Source of the DNA: a bacterium
Lineage (GTDB): Bacteria > Desulfobacterota > Deferrisomatia > Deferrisomatales > BM512
Assembly (NCBI GenBank): GCA_004322275.1
Contig: SCTA01000013.1
Location: forward strand, 50,444 to 114,443
DNA length: 64,000 bases
Direction of reading: 5' to 3'
The position numbers and the translations under genes were made by a program. Positions 52,476-61,705 of this stretch are shown here, one piece after another. The number at the start of each line of letters is the position of its first letter. Position 1 is the stretch's first letter. The notes under the pieces are model-generated. The model saw only the letters and a list, made by a program, of their open reading frames with translations, ran no database searches and was not told the origin of the DNA.

Positions 52476-53108
52476 CTACCCTGCCTGGAGGTGATATGCC
52501 AAATTATCAAATTCAGTGGTCAGATCGACTTTCTTGAGTTGTATGTCGCGCGGTACGGTTATCTGCACCGGCGCGAAATTCAAAATGCCGCGCACTCCGG
52601 CGGCAATCGCGGCGTCGGCCGCCTCCTGGGCGCTCCCCGCCGGTGTGGTGATGATGGCGATGTCCACCGCAAGGCTGCGGATTTTTTCGGAAAGCTCCTC
52701 CATGGGGCTGACTTCTATGTCGCAGGGCAGCTTTTCCTTCACCTTCGCCGGGTCGCTGTCGAAGGCCGCCACGAACTCGTAGCCGTGGTCGGCGAAGTTG
52801 CGGTAGCAAAGGAGCGCCCTTCCGAGATTCCCGACGCCTATGAGGGCGAGGTTTCTCTTCTGGTTGAGGCCGAGCACCTTTCGTATGTCGAAGTGAAGCT
52901 CTTTTACGTAGTACCCCACCCCCCTCACTCCGAATTCGCCGAAGTAGGTGAGATCCTTTCGTATCTGCGCCGGATTTATGCCGCAGATAGCCGCCAGATC
53001 GGCGCTGGAAATAATTTCAGTCCCCTTCTTTTCCAGGTCCTTTAAGACCCTCATATATATCGAGAGCCTCTTGATAGTCGCTTCCGGTACTTTGTGCGCT
53101 TTGTTCAT
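52476..53108 (-). CDS. rex: redox-sensing transcriptional repressor Rex
   Basis: The 210-residue repressor has an N-terminal winged helix (PEATIKRLSIYMRVLKDLEK, then SADLAAICGINPAQIRKDLTYFGEFG) and a Rossmann domain with GVGNLGRALLCYRNF. It senses the NADH/NAD+ ratio and represses fermentation and respiration genes under oxidised conditions. Length and motifs are typical. The divergent rpmE promoter region (53109-53384) has a short palindrome TTGTGTCACAA at 53211-53221, but its spacing does not match the usual Rex box. Confidence 0.95.
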   Translation of the reverse strand: MNKAHKVPEATIKRLSIYMRVLKDLEKKGTEIISSADLAAICGINPAQIRKDLTYFGEFGVRGVGYYVKELHFDIRKVLGLNQKRNLALIGVGNLGRALLCYRNFADHGYEFVAAFDSDPAKVKEKLPCDIEVSPMEELSEKIRSLAVDIAIITTPAGSAQEAADAAIAAGVRGILNFAPVQITVPRDIQLKKVDLTTEFDNLAYHLQAG

Positions 53109-53350
53109 TTCTGTTGACCCCTGTCGGAATAAAACATATAAATTAGAATGATAACGGTACCTTACGGCACGGCATAAGGCGTATTAACAAATAGCGTTTT
53201 GATTGTATGATTGTGTCACAAAGTATTTTCCATGTCAAAAAAAACCAACCGGATTGCTGGGGTAAACACATTCTTCGCCGCTTGCAGGGAACATATCTTT
53301 GGTGCTAGAGTACCAGATTCCCAAATCGTGGTTATATTGAAGAAAATAAA

Positions 53351-53366
53351 CGCGCCGAAAGGCGCG
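53351..53366 (+). other. GAAA-tetraloop hairpin in the rpmE leader
   Basis: CGCGCC-GAAA-GGCGCG forms a 6-bp stem 18 nt before the rpmE start codon. It may modulate translation or RNA stability; no T-run follows, so it is not a terminator. Confidence 0.5.
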
Positions 53367-53384
53367 CATGAAGGAGAAAGAGTT

Positions 53385-53597
53385 ATGAAAGACCAGATCC
53401 ATCCCAAGTACGACAAGGTCAAGGTACACTGCAGCTGCGGCAACGAGTTTGAGACCCGCTCAACCGCCAAAGAGATAAAGACCGAAATCTGCGCGATGTG
53501 CCACCCCTTCTACACCGGCAAGTCCAAGATGCTCGACACCGAAGGCCGCGTCGACAGGTTCCTCAAGAAGTACGGGATGAAGAAGCCGGCGGAGTAA
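53385..53597 (+). CDS. rpmE: 50S ribosomal protein L31 (zinc-binding form)
   Basis: The 70-residue protein [20 protein letters not shown] carries the zinc-ribbon Cys in HCSCGN and [11 protein letters not shown], the C+ form of L31. The ATG at 53385 follows AAGGAGAAAGAGTT; the frame is open earlier but that part is not L31. It leads an rpmE-thyX-prfA-prmC run on + and is divergent from rex. Confidence 0.96.
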   Translation: MKDQIHPKYDKVKVHCSCGNEFETRSTAKEIKTEICAMCHPFYTGKSKMLDTEGRVDRFLKKYGMKKPAE

Positions 53598-53603
53598 CCC
53601 TTC

Positions 53604-54314
53604 TTGACCTCCCCTTCGGTGAGCCTCCTCGGACACACACCCGACCCCGAAAGGGCTGTCGCGGTGGCGGCGAGGCTTTGCTATTCGCCGAGGGATATAA
53701 CCGAACTAAATAAATCGCTTTCCGGCGAGGAGGTTTTAACCCTCGTCGGGAAGCTGATGTCTATGGGCCACCTCTCCGCGCTGGAGCACGCCGTCTTCAC
53801 CTTCGGGATAGACGGCATAAGCAGGGCCTGCTCCCACCAGCTCGTCCGCCACCGGCTCGCCTCCTATTCCCAGCAGAGCCAGCGCTACGTCGAGCTAAAA
53901 AAGGTGAAAGCGGTCATCCCTCCCTCGATAGCCTCCGATCCCGCCCTTTCAAGGGAATTTTCGGAGAAGCTGGAAGGCATCTGGGACTTTTACTCCTCGC
54001 TCATCGACAGGGGAGTTCCTGCGGAGGACGCCCGCTACATCCTCCCGAACAGTTGCGAGACGAAAATAGTCGTAACGATGAACGCCAGGGAGCTGAACCA
54101 CTTTTTCGCGCTTCGCCTTTGCCGCCGCGCCCAGTGGGAGATACGCGAGATGGCGCTTCTGATGTACCGCGCCGCCTCTTTCGCGGCCCCCGCCCTCTTT
54201 TCCTCCTCCGGCCCCGGCTGCGTGAGGGGCGGCTGCACAGAGGGCGAATACTCCTGCGGAAAGATGGCCGAATTACGGGCAGAACTCAAAGCCGCGCTTT
54301 CAAGCCCCGCCTGA
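53604..54314 (+). CDS. thyX: FAD-dependent thymidylate synthase
   Basis: A protein of up to 236 residues with the ThyX motif RHRLASYSQQSQRY (RHR-x7-S), plus LEHAVFTFGIDGISRACSHQLVRHR (split here) and TMNARELNHFFALRLCRRAQWEIR. It makes dTMP from dUMP with methylenetetrahydrofolate and FADH2. It starts at TTG 53604 or GTG 53619 in the same frame; neither has a strong Shine-Dalgarno. No thyA is seen in this window. Confidence 0.94.
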   Translation: MTSPSVSLLGHTPDPERAVAVAARLCYSPRDITELNKSLSGEEVLTLVGKLMSMGHLSALEHAVFTFGIDGISRACSHQLVRHRLASYSQQSQRYVELKKVKAVIPPSIASDPALSREFSEKLEGIWDFYSSLIDRGVPAEDARYILPNSCETKIVVTMNARELNHFFALRLCRRAQWEIREMALLMYRAASFAAPALFSSSGPGCVRGGCTEGEYSCGKMAELRAELKAALSSPA

Positions 54315-54355
54315 GCCTTAATCAGACTGTTACCCCTTTCGAGGAACCATAAAAC

Positions 54356-55423
54356 TTGGAACTAAAAGACCGCCTTTCGCAGATAGACGCGCGTTACGAG
54401 GAGCTCAGCGCCCTCATCTCCGACCCTAAGATAATGTCGGACAGGGATGAGTACGCCCGCCTCACCCGCGAACATTCCGAGCTGCGCGAGATTGTCTTGT
54501 GCGCAAGGGAGTACAACGAGCTTCTCCGCAGAATCGAGGAATCCGAAGGACTTCTCGAAGACCCGGAGCTCGGCGAACTCGCCCGCGAGGACCTTGAGGA
54601 TGCGAAAGGTTCCTTCCCCGCCGTCGAGGAACGCCTTAAGACCCTTCTTTTGCCTCCCGACCCGCTCGACCAGAAAAACGCGATTCTAGAAATCCGCGCC
54701 GGCACCGGCGGCGACGAGGCCGCCCTCTTCGCGGCGGAACTCTACCGCATGTACACCCGTTACGCGGAACTGAAGGGCTGGAAGATGGAGGAGCTCAGCT
54801 CCAGCATAATCGGGCTTGGCGGCATCAAGGAAATCATCGTCCTCATCAAGGGAAAGAACGTCTTCGGACGGCTCAAGTACGAATCGGGGGCGCACCGCGT
54901 CCAGCGCGTGCCGGTTACCGAATCGGGCGGCCGCATCCACACCAGCGCCGTCACCGTGGCGATAATGCCCGAGGCGGACGACATCGACATCCAGATTAAC
55001 CCCGACGACCTGCGCGTGGACGTCTTTCGCGCCAGCGGGGCTGGCGGGCAGCACGTCAACAAAACCGAATCCGCCGTGCGCATAACCCACATCCCCACCG
55101 GCGTCGCCGTCTCATGCCAGGATGAAAAATCCCAGCACAAGAACCGCGCCAAGGCGATGAAGATACTGCAGGCGCGCCTCTTCGAGGCGATGCAGGAAAA
55201 GGCAAGGGCCGAACGCAGCCAGGAGCGAAAGAGCCTGGTCGGAAGCGGCGACCGCTCCGAGCGGATACGCACCTACAACTACCCGCAGGGCCGCGTCACC
55301 GACCACCGCATAAATCTAACGCTGTACAAGCTCGCCGAGATACTCGAAGGCAACATCGACCCCCTCCTCGACCCGCTGCACGCGCAGGCGCAGGCGGACA
55401 ATCTCGTTTACGGCGATGGCTGA
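54356..55423 (+). CDS. prfA: peptide chain release factor 1
   Basis: The 355-residue release factor reads UAA and UAG codons. The peptidyl-release GGQ motif is in [18 protein letters not shown]. The region that reads stops is [22 protein letters not shown], and the motif [15 protein letters not shown] is the class-I release factor hallmark. It begins with TTG behind GAGGAA. It is followed by prmC with an 8-bp overlap, the usual prfA-prmC pair. Confidence 0.96.
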   Translation: MELKDRLSQIDARYEELSALISDPKIMSDRDEYARLTREHSELREIVLCAREYNELLRRIEESEGLLEDPELGELAREDLEDAKGSFPAVEERLKTLLLPPDPLDQKNAILEIRAGTGGDEAALFAAELYRMYTRYAELKGWKMEELSSSIIGLGGIKEIIVLIKGKNVFGRLKYESGAHRVQRVPVTESGGRIHTSAVTVAIMPEADDIDIQINPDDLRVDVFRASGAGGQHVNKTESAVRITHIPTGVAVSCQDEKSQHKNRAKAMKILQARLFEAMQEKARAERSQERKSLVGSGDRSERIRTYNYPQGRVTDHRINLTLYKLAEILEGNIDPLLDPLHAQAQADNLVYGDG

Positions 55424-56279
55424 GGGACAGGCTCCCCTCACCCCGGTCGAGCTCATCCGCCTGACTGCGGAGTATTTCGCTAAAAAAGGAATCGACTCCC
55501 CCAGACTCACCGCCGAGGTGCTTCTGGCGTCCGTCCTTTCCGTAACCCGCCTCGACCTCTACCTCCAGTACGACAAGCCTCTCTCCTCCGCCGAAGTGGA
55601 CAGTTTCCGCGCGCTGGTTCGCAGGCGCGCCGCTGGCGAGCCCACCGCCTACCTCCTCGGGAAGCGGGAGTTCTGGTCGCTGGACTTCGCTGTGGGGCCG
55701 GGAGTCCTCATTCCGCGTCCCGACACCGAAACCCTCGTGGAGAGCTGCCTCTCCATAATGGGCGGCGAGGGAAGGTTCCTTGAGATCGGCGTCGGCTCCG
55801 GCGCGGTCTCCGTGGCGCTTCTGAAGGAGAGGCCGAGATGGACGGCGGTCGGGATCGACACTGAAACCGCGCCCCTCGACTGCGCCCGGAAAAACGCCGA
55901 AACCCACGGTGTCGCCGACAGGCTCGACCTTAGGCGCGGCAGCCTCTTCTCGCCCGTGGAAAACGAAACCTTCGACCTCATAGTCTCGAACCCGCCCTAC
56001 ATTCCCTCGGGGGATATAGACTCGCTCGCCGCGGAGGTCTCCCGCTTCGAGCCGAGAAAGGCCCTCGACGGGGGCGTTGACGGCCTCGATCTCATCAGGG
56101 AAATAGCCAACAAAGCCCCTACCCGCCTCAAAAGCAAAGGGGCGCTGCTGCTGGAGTTCGGGACGGGTCAGGAGGAAGCGGTTGCGGGGATTCTGGAGTC
56201 GGTCCCGGGATTATCGGGAATGCGGATCATTTCGGACTACGCGAAAAAACCCAGAGTAGCGGCGGCAATAAAAATATAA
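55416..56279 (+). CDS. prmC: release factor glutamine methyltransferase
   Basis: The 287-residue SAM methyltransferase methylates the Gln of the release-factor GGQ motif. Diagnostic blocks are [16 protein letters not shown] (SAM), [14 protein letters not shown] (catalytic NPPY) and the N-terminal helical domain [18 protein letters not shown]. The gene overlaps prfA by 8 bp. A terminator follows at 56418-56452. Confidence 0.95.
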   Translation: MAEGQAPLTPVELIRLTAEYFAKKGIDSPRLTAEVLLASVLSVTRLDLYLQYDKPLSSAEVDSFRALVRRRAAGEPTAYLLGKREFWSLDFAVGPGVLIPRPDTETLVESCLSIMGGEGRFLEIGVGSGAVSVALLKERPRWTAVGIDTETAPLDCARKNAETHGVADRLDLRRGSLFSPVENETFDLIVSNPPYIPSGDIDSLAAEVSRFEPRKALDGGVDGLDLIREIANKAPTRLKSKGALLLEFGTGQEEAVAGILESVPGLSGMRIISDYAKKPRVAAAIKI

Positions 56280-56417
56280 ATTTTTTATTCTCCCCCTCTA
56301 TGCAAAAAAACAAATCGGGCTAGATTGTTCCCTCGGGGTTCCGGCGCGATTGCCGCCGGGCCTGGCGTGAAGTGGATCCGCTTGCAGGGTCCGGAAAATC
56401 CGCGCAACCGGCGCGGG

Positions 56418-56452
56418 AAGGGGTGTCGCGGGAAACCGATGACACCCCTTTT
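56418..56452 (+). terminator. Rho-independent terminator of the prfA-prmC operon
   Basis: AAGGGGTGTC (56418-56427) pairs with GACACCCCTT (56441-56450) around a 13-nt loop and is followed by TTTTCG in the + direction. Confidence 0.7.
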
Positions 56453-56460
56453 CGTTCCGG

Positions 56461-56805
56461 CTAATGCAGATACAGGTAGGCGACGGCCAGGCCGAGGAGG
56501 ATGACCACGCTCATGAGCATCTTCACGAGGGGAAATTCCGGACGTCCGAGAAAGAGCCCCAGCGCCTCCAGGTAAAGGGTGTGCTGCGCCGAGCGCTCGA
56601 AGAATCTGCGCATGGCCCACACCCAGAGGGCCATTGCGAGATTCCCTCCGGCGCTGAAAGCCGCGAGGATGGTCACGTAGCGGTTGCCGTGCGGCCCTTC
56701 CACGAAGGACAGCAGAAGAAACATCACGGAAAGCGCCAGAAAAAGCAGGGCGACGAGCCGCTCTTCTTTTTTTATCAACTCTTCTCTTGAGATTTCCTCG
56801 CTCAC
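56461..56805 (-). CDS. small membrane protein, unknown
   Basis: The 114-residue product has three hydrophobic segments (ALLFLALSVMFLLLSF, ILAAFSAGGNLAMALWVWAM, MLMSVVILLGLAVAYLYL) after a charged N terminus MSEEISREELIKKEERL. I recognise no family. It lies between the prmC terminator and a divergent TPR lipoprotein gene. Confidence 0.65.
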   Translation of the reverse strand: MSEEISREELIKKEERLVALLFLALSVMFLLLSFVEGPHGNRYVTILAAFSAGGNLAMALWVWAMRRFFERSAQHTLYLEALGLFLGRPEFPLVKMLMSVVILLGLAVAYLYLH

Positions 56806-56931
56806 GGGCCGGAACCTCCTAAAGGGGTTGCGCGCAAGTCCTTAATGGTTTTCAAAACCCGCGCCACCTCCTATAATCTACCAAGCGGCGGGTCACGCCG
56901 CAAAGCCCTAAATTTTGCAGTGGAGAACACC

Positions 56932-58134
56932 ATGAAGAGAATTCTGGCGGCGTTGCTTTTTTGCCTCCTTCCCGTGCTGGCATGCGGAGCCGACGTGAAG
57001 GCGGTTTCGGAAAAGGCGGAGAAGCTGGTCCAGCAGGGTAAATACGCCTCCGCCCTTAAGGTCCTCGGCGAAAAGGATCTGGCGCTTGAAAATCCCGCGC
57101 TCTTCAAGCGGTACGTCGATATAGTCCTCGGGCAAAACGTAAGCCAGATAGGCTTTCGCACCTTTTTCGCGCGCGACCTAAAAAAGGGCGAAAGCCTGGA
57201 GGAGGCACGGGGGAAGGCTGACCCGGAAGATTTCGTCGAAGAGGATCTGGAGGCGGCGGTAAAGACCGTAATAACCGGATTTCCCGAGGACCCCAACGCG
57301 AATTACGCCGCCGGAAAGTACATCTACGAGGGGCTCGAATGCAGGTGCGCGACCTTCGAGAAATTCCCTCCCTATCTCCAGTCGGTCTACCCCTACTACC
57401 TGAAAGCCAAGGAGGGCGGCGTCTTCGACTACATCTCCCTCTTCCGCCTCGGTTTTTTGCGCCAGTTGCAGGGAGGCGAGGAGAACACCGCGAAGGCGCT
57501 CGAATTCTACCATCTCGCCCTCGACCTGAAGAAGGACTACCCGCCGCTGCGCTACAACCTCGGCGTCCTCTACTTCATGGTAGGTTTTCCCGAGATAGCC
57601 TTAGAACACGCCACTGCCGCGCTGGGCGGTTACAAGGACTCGGAGCACGAAGCCGACGCCAGCCACCTTCTCGCCCGCGTGGAAGAGGTTCTGGAGAAAA
57701 CCGAAGACGCTAAAAAGCACTTCCGGCACGCGCTGGAACTCAACCCCCTCCACGAGTTCGCCTTCTCCGACTACGCCGCGTTTCTCCGGCGAAGCGGCGA
57801 CGCCGGGGGATATAAAAAGACCGTTCTCGAAGGGATATTGAGAGACCCTTCAAACCCCGCCCTCTTTACCGCCTACCTGAACGTGGTTATGGGGCTCGGG
57901 GCAAACGCCGAAGACAAGGCTATATTGAAGGAGATAGTTTCGGGAAAGTACGAGGACCCGGAGACGGAGGGGGTGGTTTTCTACAACGCCGGTCAGCTGG
58001 CGGAGATTTCGGGCGATTCCCGTGCCGCCCTCGAATACTACAGCCGCTCGATGGAAAGCTTTAAAAAGTCCGGCACCGAAAAGCCCGAGTTTCTCGAAGG
58101 GCTCCGGAAGATGATCGACCGGCAGAAAAAATAG
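56932..58134 (+). CDS. TPR-containing exported protein
   Basis: The 400-residue protein has a signal peptide MKRILAALLFCLLPVLACGAD, with Cys18 in a weak lipobox (VLAC), so it may be a lipoprotein. Tetratricopeptide-like helices follow from residue 30 (KLVQQGKYASALKVLGEKD, then PPLRYNLGVLYFMVGFPEIALEHATAALGG and FRHALELNPLHEFAFSDYAAFLRRSG, split here). The ATG at 56932 is preceded by TGGAGAACACC. Function unknown; the TPR set suggests a protein-protein scaffold in the periplasm or outer membrane. Confidence 0.82.
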   Translation: MKRILAALLFCLLPVLACGADVKAVSEKAEKLVQQGKYASALKVLGEKDLALENPALFKRYVDIVLGQNVSQIGFRTFFARDLKKGESLEEARGKADPEDFVEEDLEAAVKTVITGFPEDPNANYAAGKYIYEGLECRCATFEKFPPYLQSVYPYYLKAKEGGVFDYISLFRLGFLRQLQGGEENTAKALEFYHLALDLKKDYPPLRYNLGVLYFMVGFPEIALEHATAALGGYKDSEHEADASHLLARVEEVLEKTEDAKKHFRHALELNPLHEFAFSDYAAFLRRSGDAGGYKKTVLEGILRDPSNPALFTAYLNVVMGLGANAEDKAILKEIVSGKYEDPETEGVVFYNAGQLAEISGDSRAALEYYSRSMESFKKSGTEKPEFLEGLRKMIDRQKK

Positions 58135-58233
58135 CGGGAGAAAAAACCATGCAGAAGAAAATTGTTAGTTCCCGGCGAGGAATCTCTCTTCGCCTTCGCT
58201 GAAGCTGCGCCGGGCAGGGTTTTCCGCCAACTT

Positions 58234-58356
58234 CCGGCAAACTATTTCGGCGAAGGGCAAGGAGTCCGCAGGGCGCGCGGTCGAAGGCTGTATCGTTAAT
58301 ACGCCGAGACCCGCGCCCGAGAAACGACGCTGCCATTCGCCGAAAGAGGAAGCCGG
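58234..58356 (+). mobile_element. 123-bp MITE-like element, copy A
   Basis: The element starts CCGGCAAACTATTTCGGCGAA and ends TTCGCCGAAAGAGGAAGCCGG; the ends are partly inverted repeats (17 of 21). It is about 91% identical to the inverted copy at 63648-63770 (11 differences in 123 bp by eye). No ORF lies inside. Just left is a 17-codon frame with its own Shine-Dalgarno (ATG at 58149), perhaps a gene cut short. Confidence 0.75.
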
Positions 58357-58357
58357 G

Positions 58358-59077
58358 TCAGATTTCTATGTTCGGGTAAAGTTCCTTAACGCACTCCGGG
58401 CAAATACCGTGGGTAAACTCCACGTTAATGTGCTTTGAAAGATACGCATCGACGGCGGTCCAGCACCCCTTGTCGTCGCGTATCTTCTGGCAGCTTGCGC
58501 AGATGGGAAGCATTCCCTCGATGGTCTTTACGCTTTCCAGCGCCCCGCGCAGCTCGTCCATGGCCCTCCGGCGTTCGAGATCTATAATCTCCCTCTCGGT
58601 AATGTCGCTTACGATGTTGATGAAGTATCTGCCCTGCGGGAGGGAAATAAGGGTGGCGCGTATCTCGACCGAACGGGTCTCTCCGCTTGCCAGCCGGTGC
58701 ACGAAATAATAGCAGTCGCGCCCCTCTTTCTGCGCCTTGTCTATCTCTCTTTTTATGTATTCTTTGGGAAGGGGATTTAAGTCCGTGATATTCATGGAGA
58801 GGAGGGCTTCCCTGGAGTAACCGTAGAATTTCTCGGCCGCCCGGTTGGCATCGACGATTTTAAGTGTTTCCGGCTCCACCACGTAGATGATCGCGTTGTG
58901 TTCGCGAAGCGGGTCCAGAATCCGGGAAGGGTCTTTGGCCGGGTTGGCGGAGCTGTCGCTGGAACACAGAAGTGCCTCCTCCAGCGCGGACACTCTCTTG
59001 CGCAGCCTTTTTATCTCGCTGACGAGCTCTTCCCTGGACGCCTTTTCGATATCGTTCGGGTGATTATCGTCTTCCAA
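58358..59077 (-). CDS. PAS-domain protein with C-terminal Cys-cluster domain
   Basis: The 239-residue protein has a coiled N terminus (10-38), a PAS domain (about 55-165, EPETLKIVDANRAAEKFYGYS) and a C-terminal domain LPICASCQKIRDDKGCW...HGICPECVKELYP with Cys193, 196, 205, 226 and 229. It carries no kinase or cyclase domain. The same Cys module occurs at the ends of many sensor proteins of deltaproteobacteria, but its job is unknown; a metal or redox-linked signal output is possible. Confidence 0.8.
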   Translation of the reverse strand: MEDDNHPNDIEKASREELVSEIKRLRKRVSALEEALLCSSDSSANPAKDPSRILDPLREHNAIIYVVEPETLKIVDANRAAEKFYGYSREALLSMNITDLNPLPKEYIKREIDKAQKEGRDCYYFVHRLASGETRSVEIRATLISLPQGRYFINIVSDITEREIIDLERRRAMDELRGALESVKTIEGMLPICASCQKIRDDKGCWTAVDAYLSKHINVEFTHGICPECVKELYPNIEI

Positions 59078-59211
59078 AGCTCCCCCCCTTGCAGTTACGC
59101 GTTTTTCAGCCTTTAATAATTAAAACACGAAATCCGGGAAATGCAAAAAAATGTGCGAAAACATGGTGTTTTTCACAAAACGCCCGGCAGCCGGGAGCCG
59201 GTGCAAGGGCG

Positions 59212-60189
59212 TTACCTTGGGATTTTGCTCTTTTTCGGCAGGTTTATGATGATTTCGTCGAGCGGGCGCTTGGGGACGTGGACGACGCCGCTTTTGTCCT
59301 TATAGTAGCGTATCGAGCCGTCCGCCGATTCGAGCCTGACGGTCTCCACAGGGACGCCCAGCGCCAGCACAAGGCGTATGTCCATATAATCGGGCAGTTT
59401 CAGGGTCTCCCGGAGCTTCTTTTCGTCGAAAGCGTTGATCAGGCACCCGCCGTACCCTCGCTCCGTCGCCCCGAGCTTCATCATCTGGGCGGCTATGCCG
59501 TCGTCGCAATGGCAGTTTTTCGTAATCGAGTTGTCGGAGAGGATCACGACGTAGCCCGCCGGGCGCTCGCCCTCGGCGGGGCCGTTCCAGTCGCGGAAAT
59601 ACTTGGCCCAGGAAAGGCTCGGGAAAATCGCGTCGTTAAGCTCCTTGTCGCAGGAGATGAAGTGCTTCAGGGGCTGCTGGTTGGAGGCGCTGGGGCAGAG
59701 TCTGGCGAGGTTGACAAGATCGAGGAGAGTCTGGCGGCTGACGGGTTTTGACTCGTCGAACCGCCTGTAGCTTCTGCATCTCTCCGCCAGTTGGGCCAAA
59801 GGCCCCGTCAGCGGGTCCTCTTTTTTCGGCCATTCCAGAATGATCCGGAGCGTCTCGCGCACTTGGGAGCATTCGCATATGGCGTTGCAGGGCTCAAAAC
59901 ACTTTGCGTCGAAACAGTACCCGGTGCAGTAAAGCGAGCCTGTCGCCCGAACCCGGTAAACGGGCCCGGCATAAAGATCGCCGAAAGCGGCCACAGGCAG
60001 CGTCAGGCGCTCCGGTTCGGCGGCCTGCCCGTGATGCGAAAAGTAGAATTTTCCGGAGGGCAGATTCTTGAAATTCGCCCTGTATTCGGTTAATTCGACC
60101 TTCCGGTCTTCAAGAAAGAGGGTGCGATCCTCCCACGTAAAACCGCAGTCAGGGCAACTGGCGAATTCCTTTGCAGACTTTCCCGGCAT
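59212..60189 (-). CDS. nitroreductase-family protein with N-terminal Cys-rich domain
   Basis: The 325-residue protein combines an N-terminal zinc-ribbon-like start (CPDCGFTWEDRTLFLED; Cys12, Cys15), a region with six Cys at 88-107 (C-x3-C-x4-C-x3-C-x3-C-x-C), and a C-terminal nitroreductase domain (136-325) with the FMN-site RSYRRFDESKPV and LCPSASNQQPLKHF. The cysteine spacing would suit an Fe-S cluster or metal, though neither is shown. The electron donor is unknown. The gene is flanked by intergenic gaps and has no clear operon partner. Confidence 0.78.
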   Translation of the reverse strand: MPGKSAKEFASCPDCGFTWEDRTLFLEDRKVELTEYRANFKNLPSGKFYFSHHGQAAEPERLTLPVAAFGDLYAGPVYRVRATGSLYCTGYCFDAKCFEPCNAICECSQVRETLRIILEWPKKEDPLTGPLAQLAERCRSYRRFDESKPVSRQTLLDLVNLARLCPSASNQQPLKHFISCDKELNDAIFPSLSWAKYFRDWNGPAEGERPAGYVVILSDNSITKNCHCDDGIAAQMMKLGATERGYGGCLINAFDEKKLRETLKLPDYMDIRLVLALGVPVETVRLESADGSIRYYKDKSGVVHVPKRPLDEIIINLPKKSKIPR

Positions 60190-60439
60190 TCAAAACCCCC
60201 TCGTTCATAAACCCCGGAGCGTCATCTAGCGGATTAAAAATCTCATTATAGTACAAATTTGGTGGTGGAATAGTTACTTTAAAGCTGCATGAATCGGTAA
60301 GCCTTTCGAGGAAGGCTGTTTTATGCGGGAAACGGCTGGGTAGGGGCGTCCACCCGGCGAGGCGCAGTTGAGCCACGGAATATGCCCCGAGCGCGCCAAA
60401 AAGTTCACCCGAATATCCGGAGGTCCGACCGGGCAGCCG

Positions 60440-60904
60440 CTACGCGGACGGCAGATGAACCTTTATGTATTCGGCGATTCTCTCCCGGTGTTTCATCGAA
60501 TACATTTTCAGCTTACCAAGCACATCGGCAACCTTTTCCTCGGTCCCGGTGAAATTCTCGAAGGCCTTTTTTTCGACTATCGTGGATTCAAAGTTCAGGG
60601 CGAACCGAAACGCCTTGTCGCTGTCGAACTCACCCTCTCTGGCCCTTCTGCGCGCCTCTTTAATATCCTCGACCATGTTGGAGAGAATTCTTATGTGGAT
60701 GCGCGGATCATCGAAAATGAGTCTGCCCTTCTTCGCCTCTTCGATTAAAGTCTGGACCATATAAGCGTGCTGGGCCTCCTCCTGGCTCAGCTTCTCCCAG
60801 AAATCGACGTGCTTCATAAAACTTCTCGCGAAGGTCTCGTAGAGTTCGGACAACCCCGTTTCTATTTCCAGGAACTTTTGCGCGGTCTCCAGTTGTCCAT
60901 CCAT
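60440..60904 (-). CDS. ferritin-like/rubrerythrin-type diiron protein
   Basis: The 154-residue four-helix protein has KFLEIETGLSELYETFA, FWEKLSQEEAQHAYMVQTL (E-x-x-H) and a second half NFESTIVEKKAFENF...MKHRERIAEY, where Glu/His residues can hold a di-iron site. It has no rubredoxin tail. It probably handles oxidative stress or iron. The ATG at 60904 is preceded by GGAAGGGGAGCACCG. The frame is open further upstream but not typical of the family. Confidence 0.78.
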   Translation of the reverse strand: MDGQLETAQKFLEIETGLSELYETFARSFMKHVDFWEKLSQEEAQHAYMVQTLIEEAKKGRLIFDDPRIHIRILSNMVEDIKEARRRAREGEFDSDKAFRFALNFESTIVEKKAFENFTGTEEKVADVLGKLKMYSMKHRERIAEYIKVHLPSA

Positions 60905-61212
60905 CGGTGCTCCCCTTCCTTTTATGTTTTTAAAAAAATGCCGCCTGCTTAAAAAGGCTACTACCCAATCGGGCCTTTCGCTAACTCCACCCGTATTTTT
61001 TCCGGTGAAGCTCAACCTTCGGCGGAAGAATGCTCTGGCGGACAAAAAACGGTTCGCAGGCTCGGCGAGGTTCCGGGAAAAACTGATTACGAGAAAGTTA
61101 AAATCAGGTTTTGACGCCCAATCCGGCAGCAATGGCGCTTGAAAGATTGGACGCCATTTTGTAGACTCGAATCATGGGTAATCAGGTTCTAATACTAAGG
61201 AGGGTTTAAAAA
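60905..61212. other. 308-bp intergenic stretch
   Basis: No coding frame is supported here. The last part holds the ribosome-binding site AAGGAGG (61197-61203) of the small lipoprotein gene. No repeat or stem stands out. Both divergent genes should be driven from this stretch. Confidence 0.4.
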
Positions 61213-61596
61213 ATGAAACGTCTCATATCCCTGCTCGCCGTCTTCGCGCTCGTCTTCGCCATCGCAGGCTGCGGCGGCAAAGCCAAAGAGGTAAAAGCCG
61301 AGGAACCGGTCAAAAAAGAACCCGTTGCCGTCGTCGCCGCCACTCTCCTTACCATCACCATCGAAGGCGCCACCTACTCGACTCTCACCGACCTGAAAGG
61401 CAAGCTCACCGCGATAAAGGGCGTAAAAAACATCTATCAGGGCTCGTTCAGCAAGGGCGAGGCCAGCAAGATGCAGGTCGAATACCAGGGCACTTCCCAG
61501 ATGCTCGCCGACGCGATTCAAAATCTCAAGAGTGAAAAGTTTCTGATCGAGGTTGAAAAATTCGATCCGAGTTCCATAGACCTCAAAATGGACTGA
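61213..61596 (+). CDS. small lipoprotein, unknown
   Basis: The 127-residue protein has a lipoprotein signal (MKRLISLLAVFALVFA, lipobox IAGC, Cys20) and a Lys/Glu linker. A compact domain of about 80 residues follows (LLTITIEGATYSTLTDLKGK...GSFSKGEASKMQVEYQGTSQ) with an alpha/beta pattern like the small FlgT-N or HMA-type fold. The function is unknown. It is the first of three + genes (two lipoproteins and an outer-membrane barrel). Confidence 0.8.
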   Translation: MKRLISLLAVFALVFAIAGCGGKAKEVKAEEPVKKEPVAVVAATLLTITIEGATYSTLTDLKGKLTAIKGVKNIYQGSFSKGEASKMQVEYQGTSQMLADAIQNLKSEKFLIEVEKFDPSSIDLKMD

Positions 61597-61705
61597 GTAT
61601 CTGCGAATCTGAGCAAAAAACCGTTAGGCTTTTTATTTTACGAAACGGTTGTATTACTTAGAAATACGCGAGTGTAGAAAACCCAAGCTGGAAGGAAGGT
61701 TTGCC

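Noticed and set aside
53211..53221. Rex operator between rex and rpmE (TTGTGTCACAA)
   Set aside because: The half-sites are separated by one base, whereas known Rex boxes have about eight between TTGTG and CACAA. It may be chance or another regulator.
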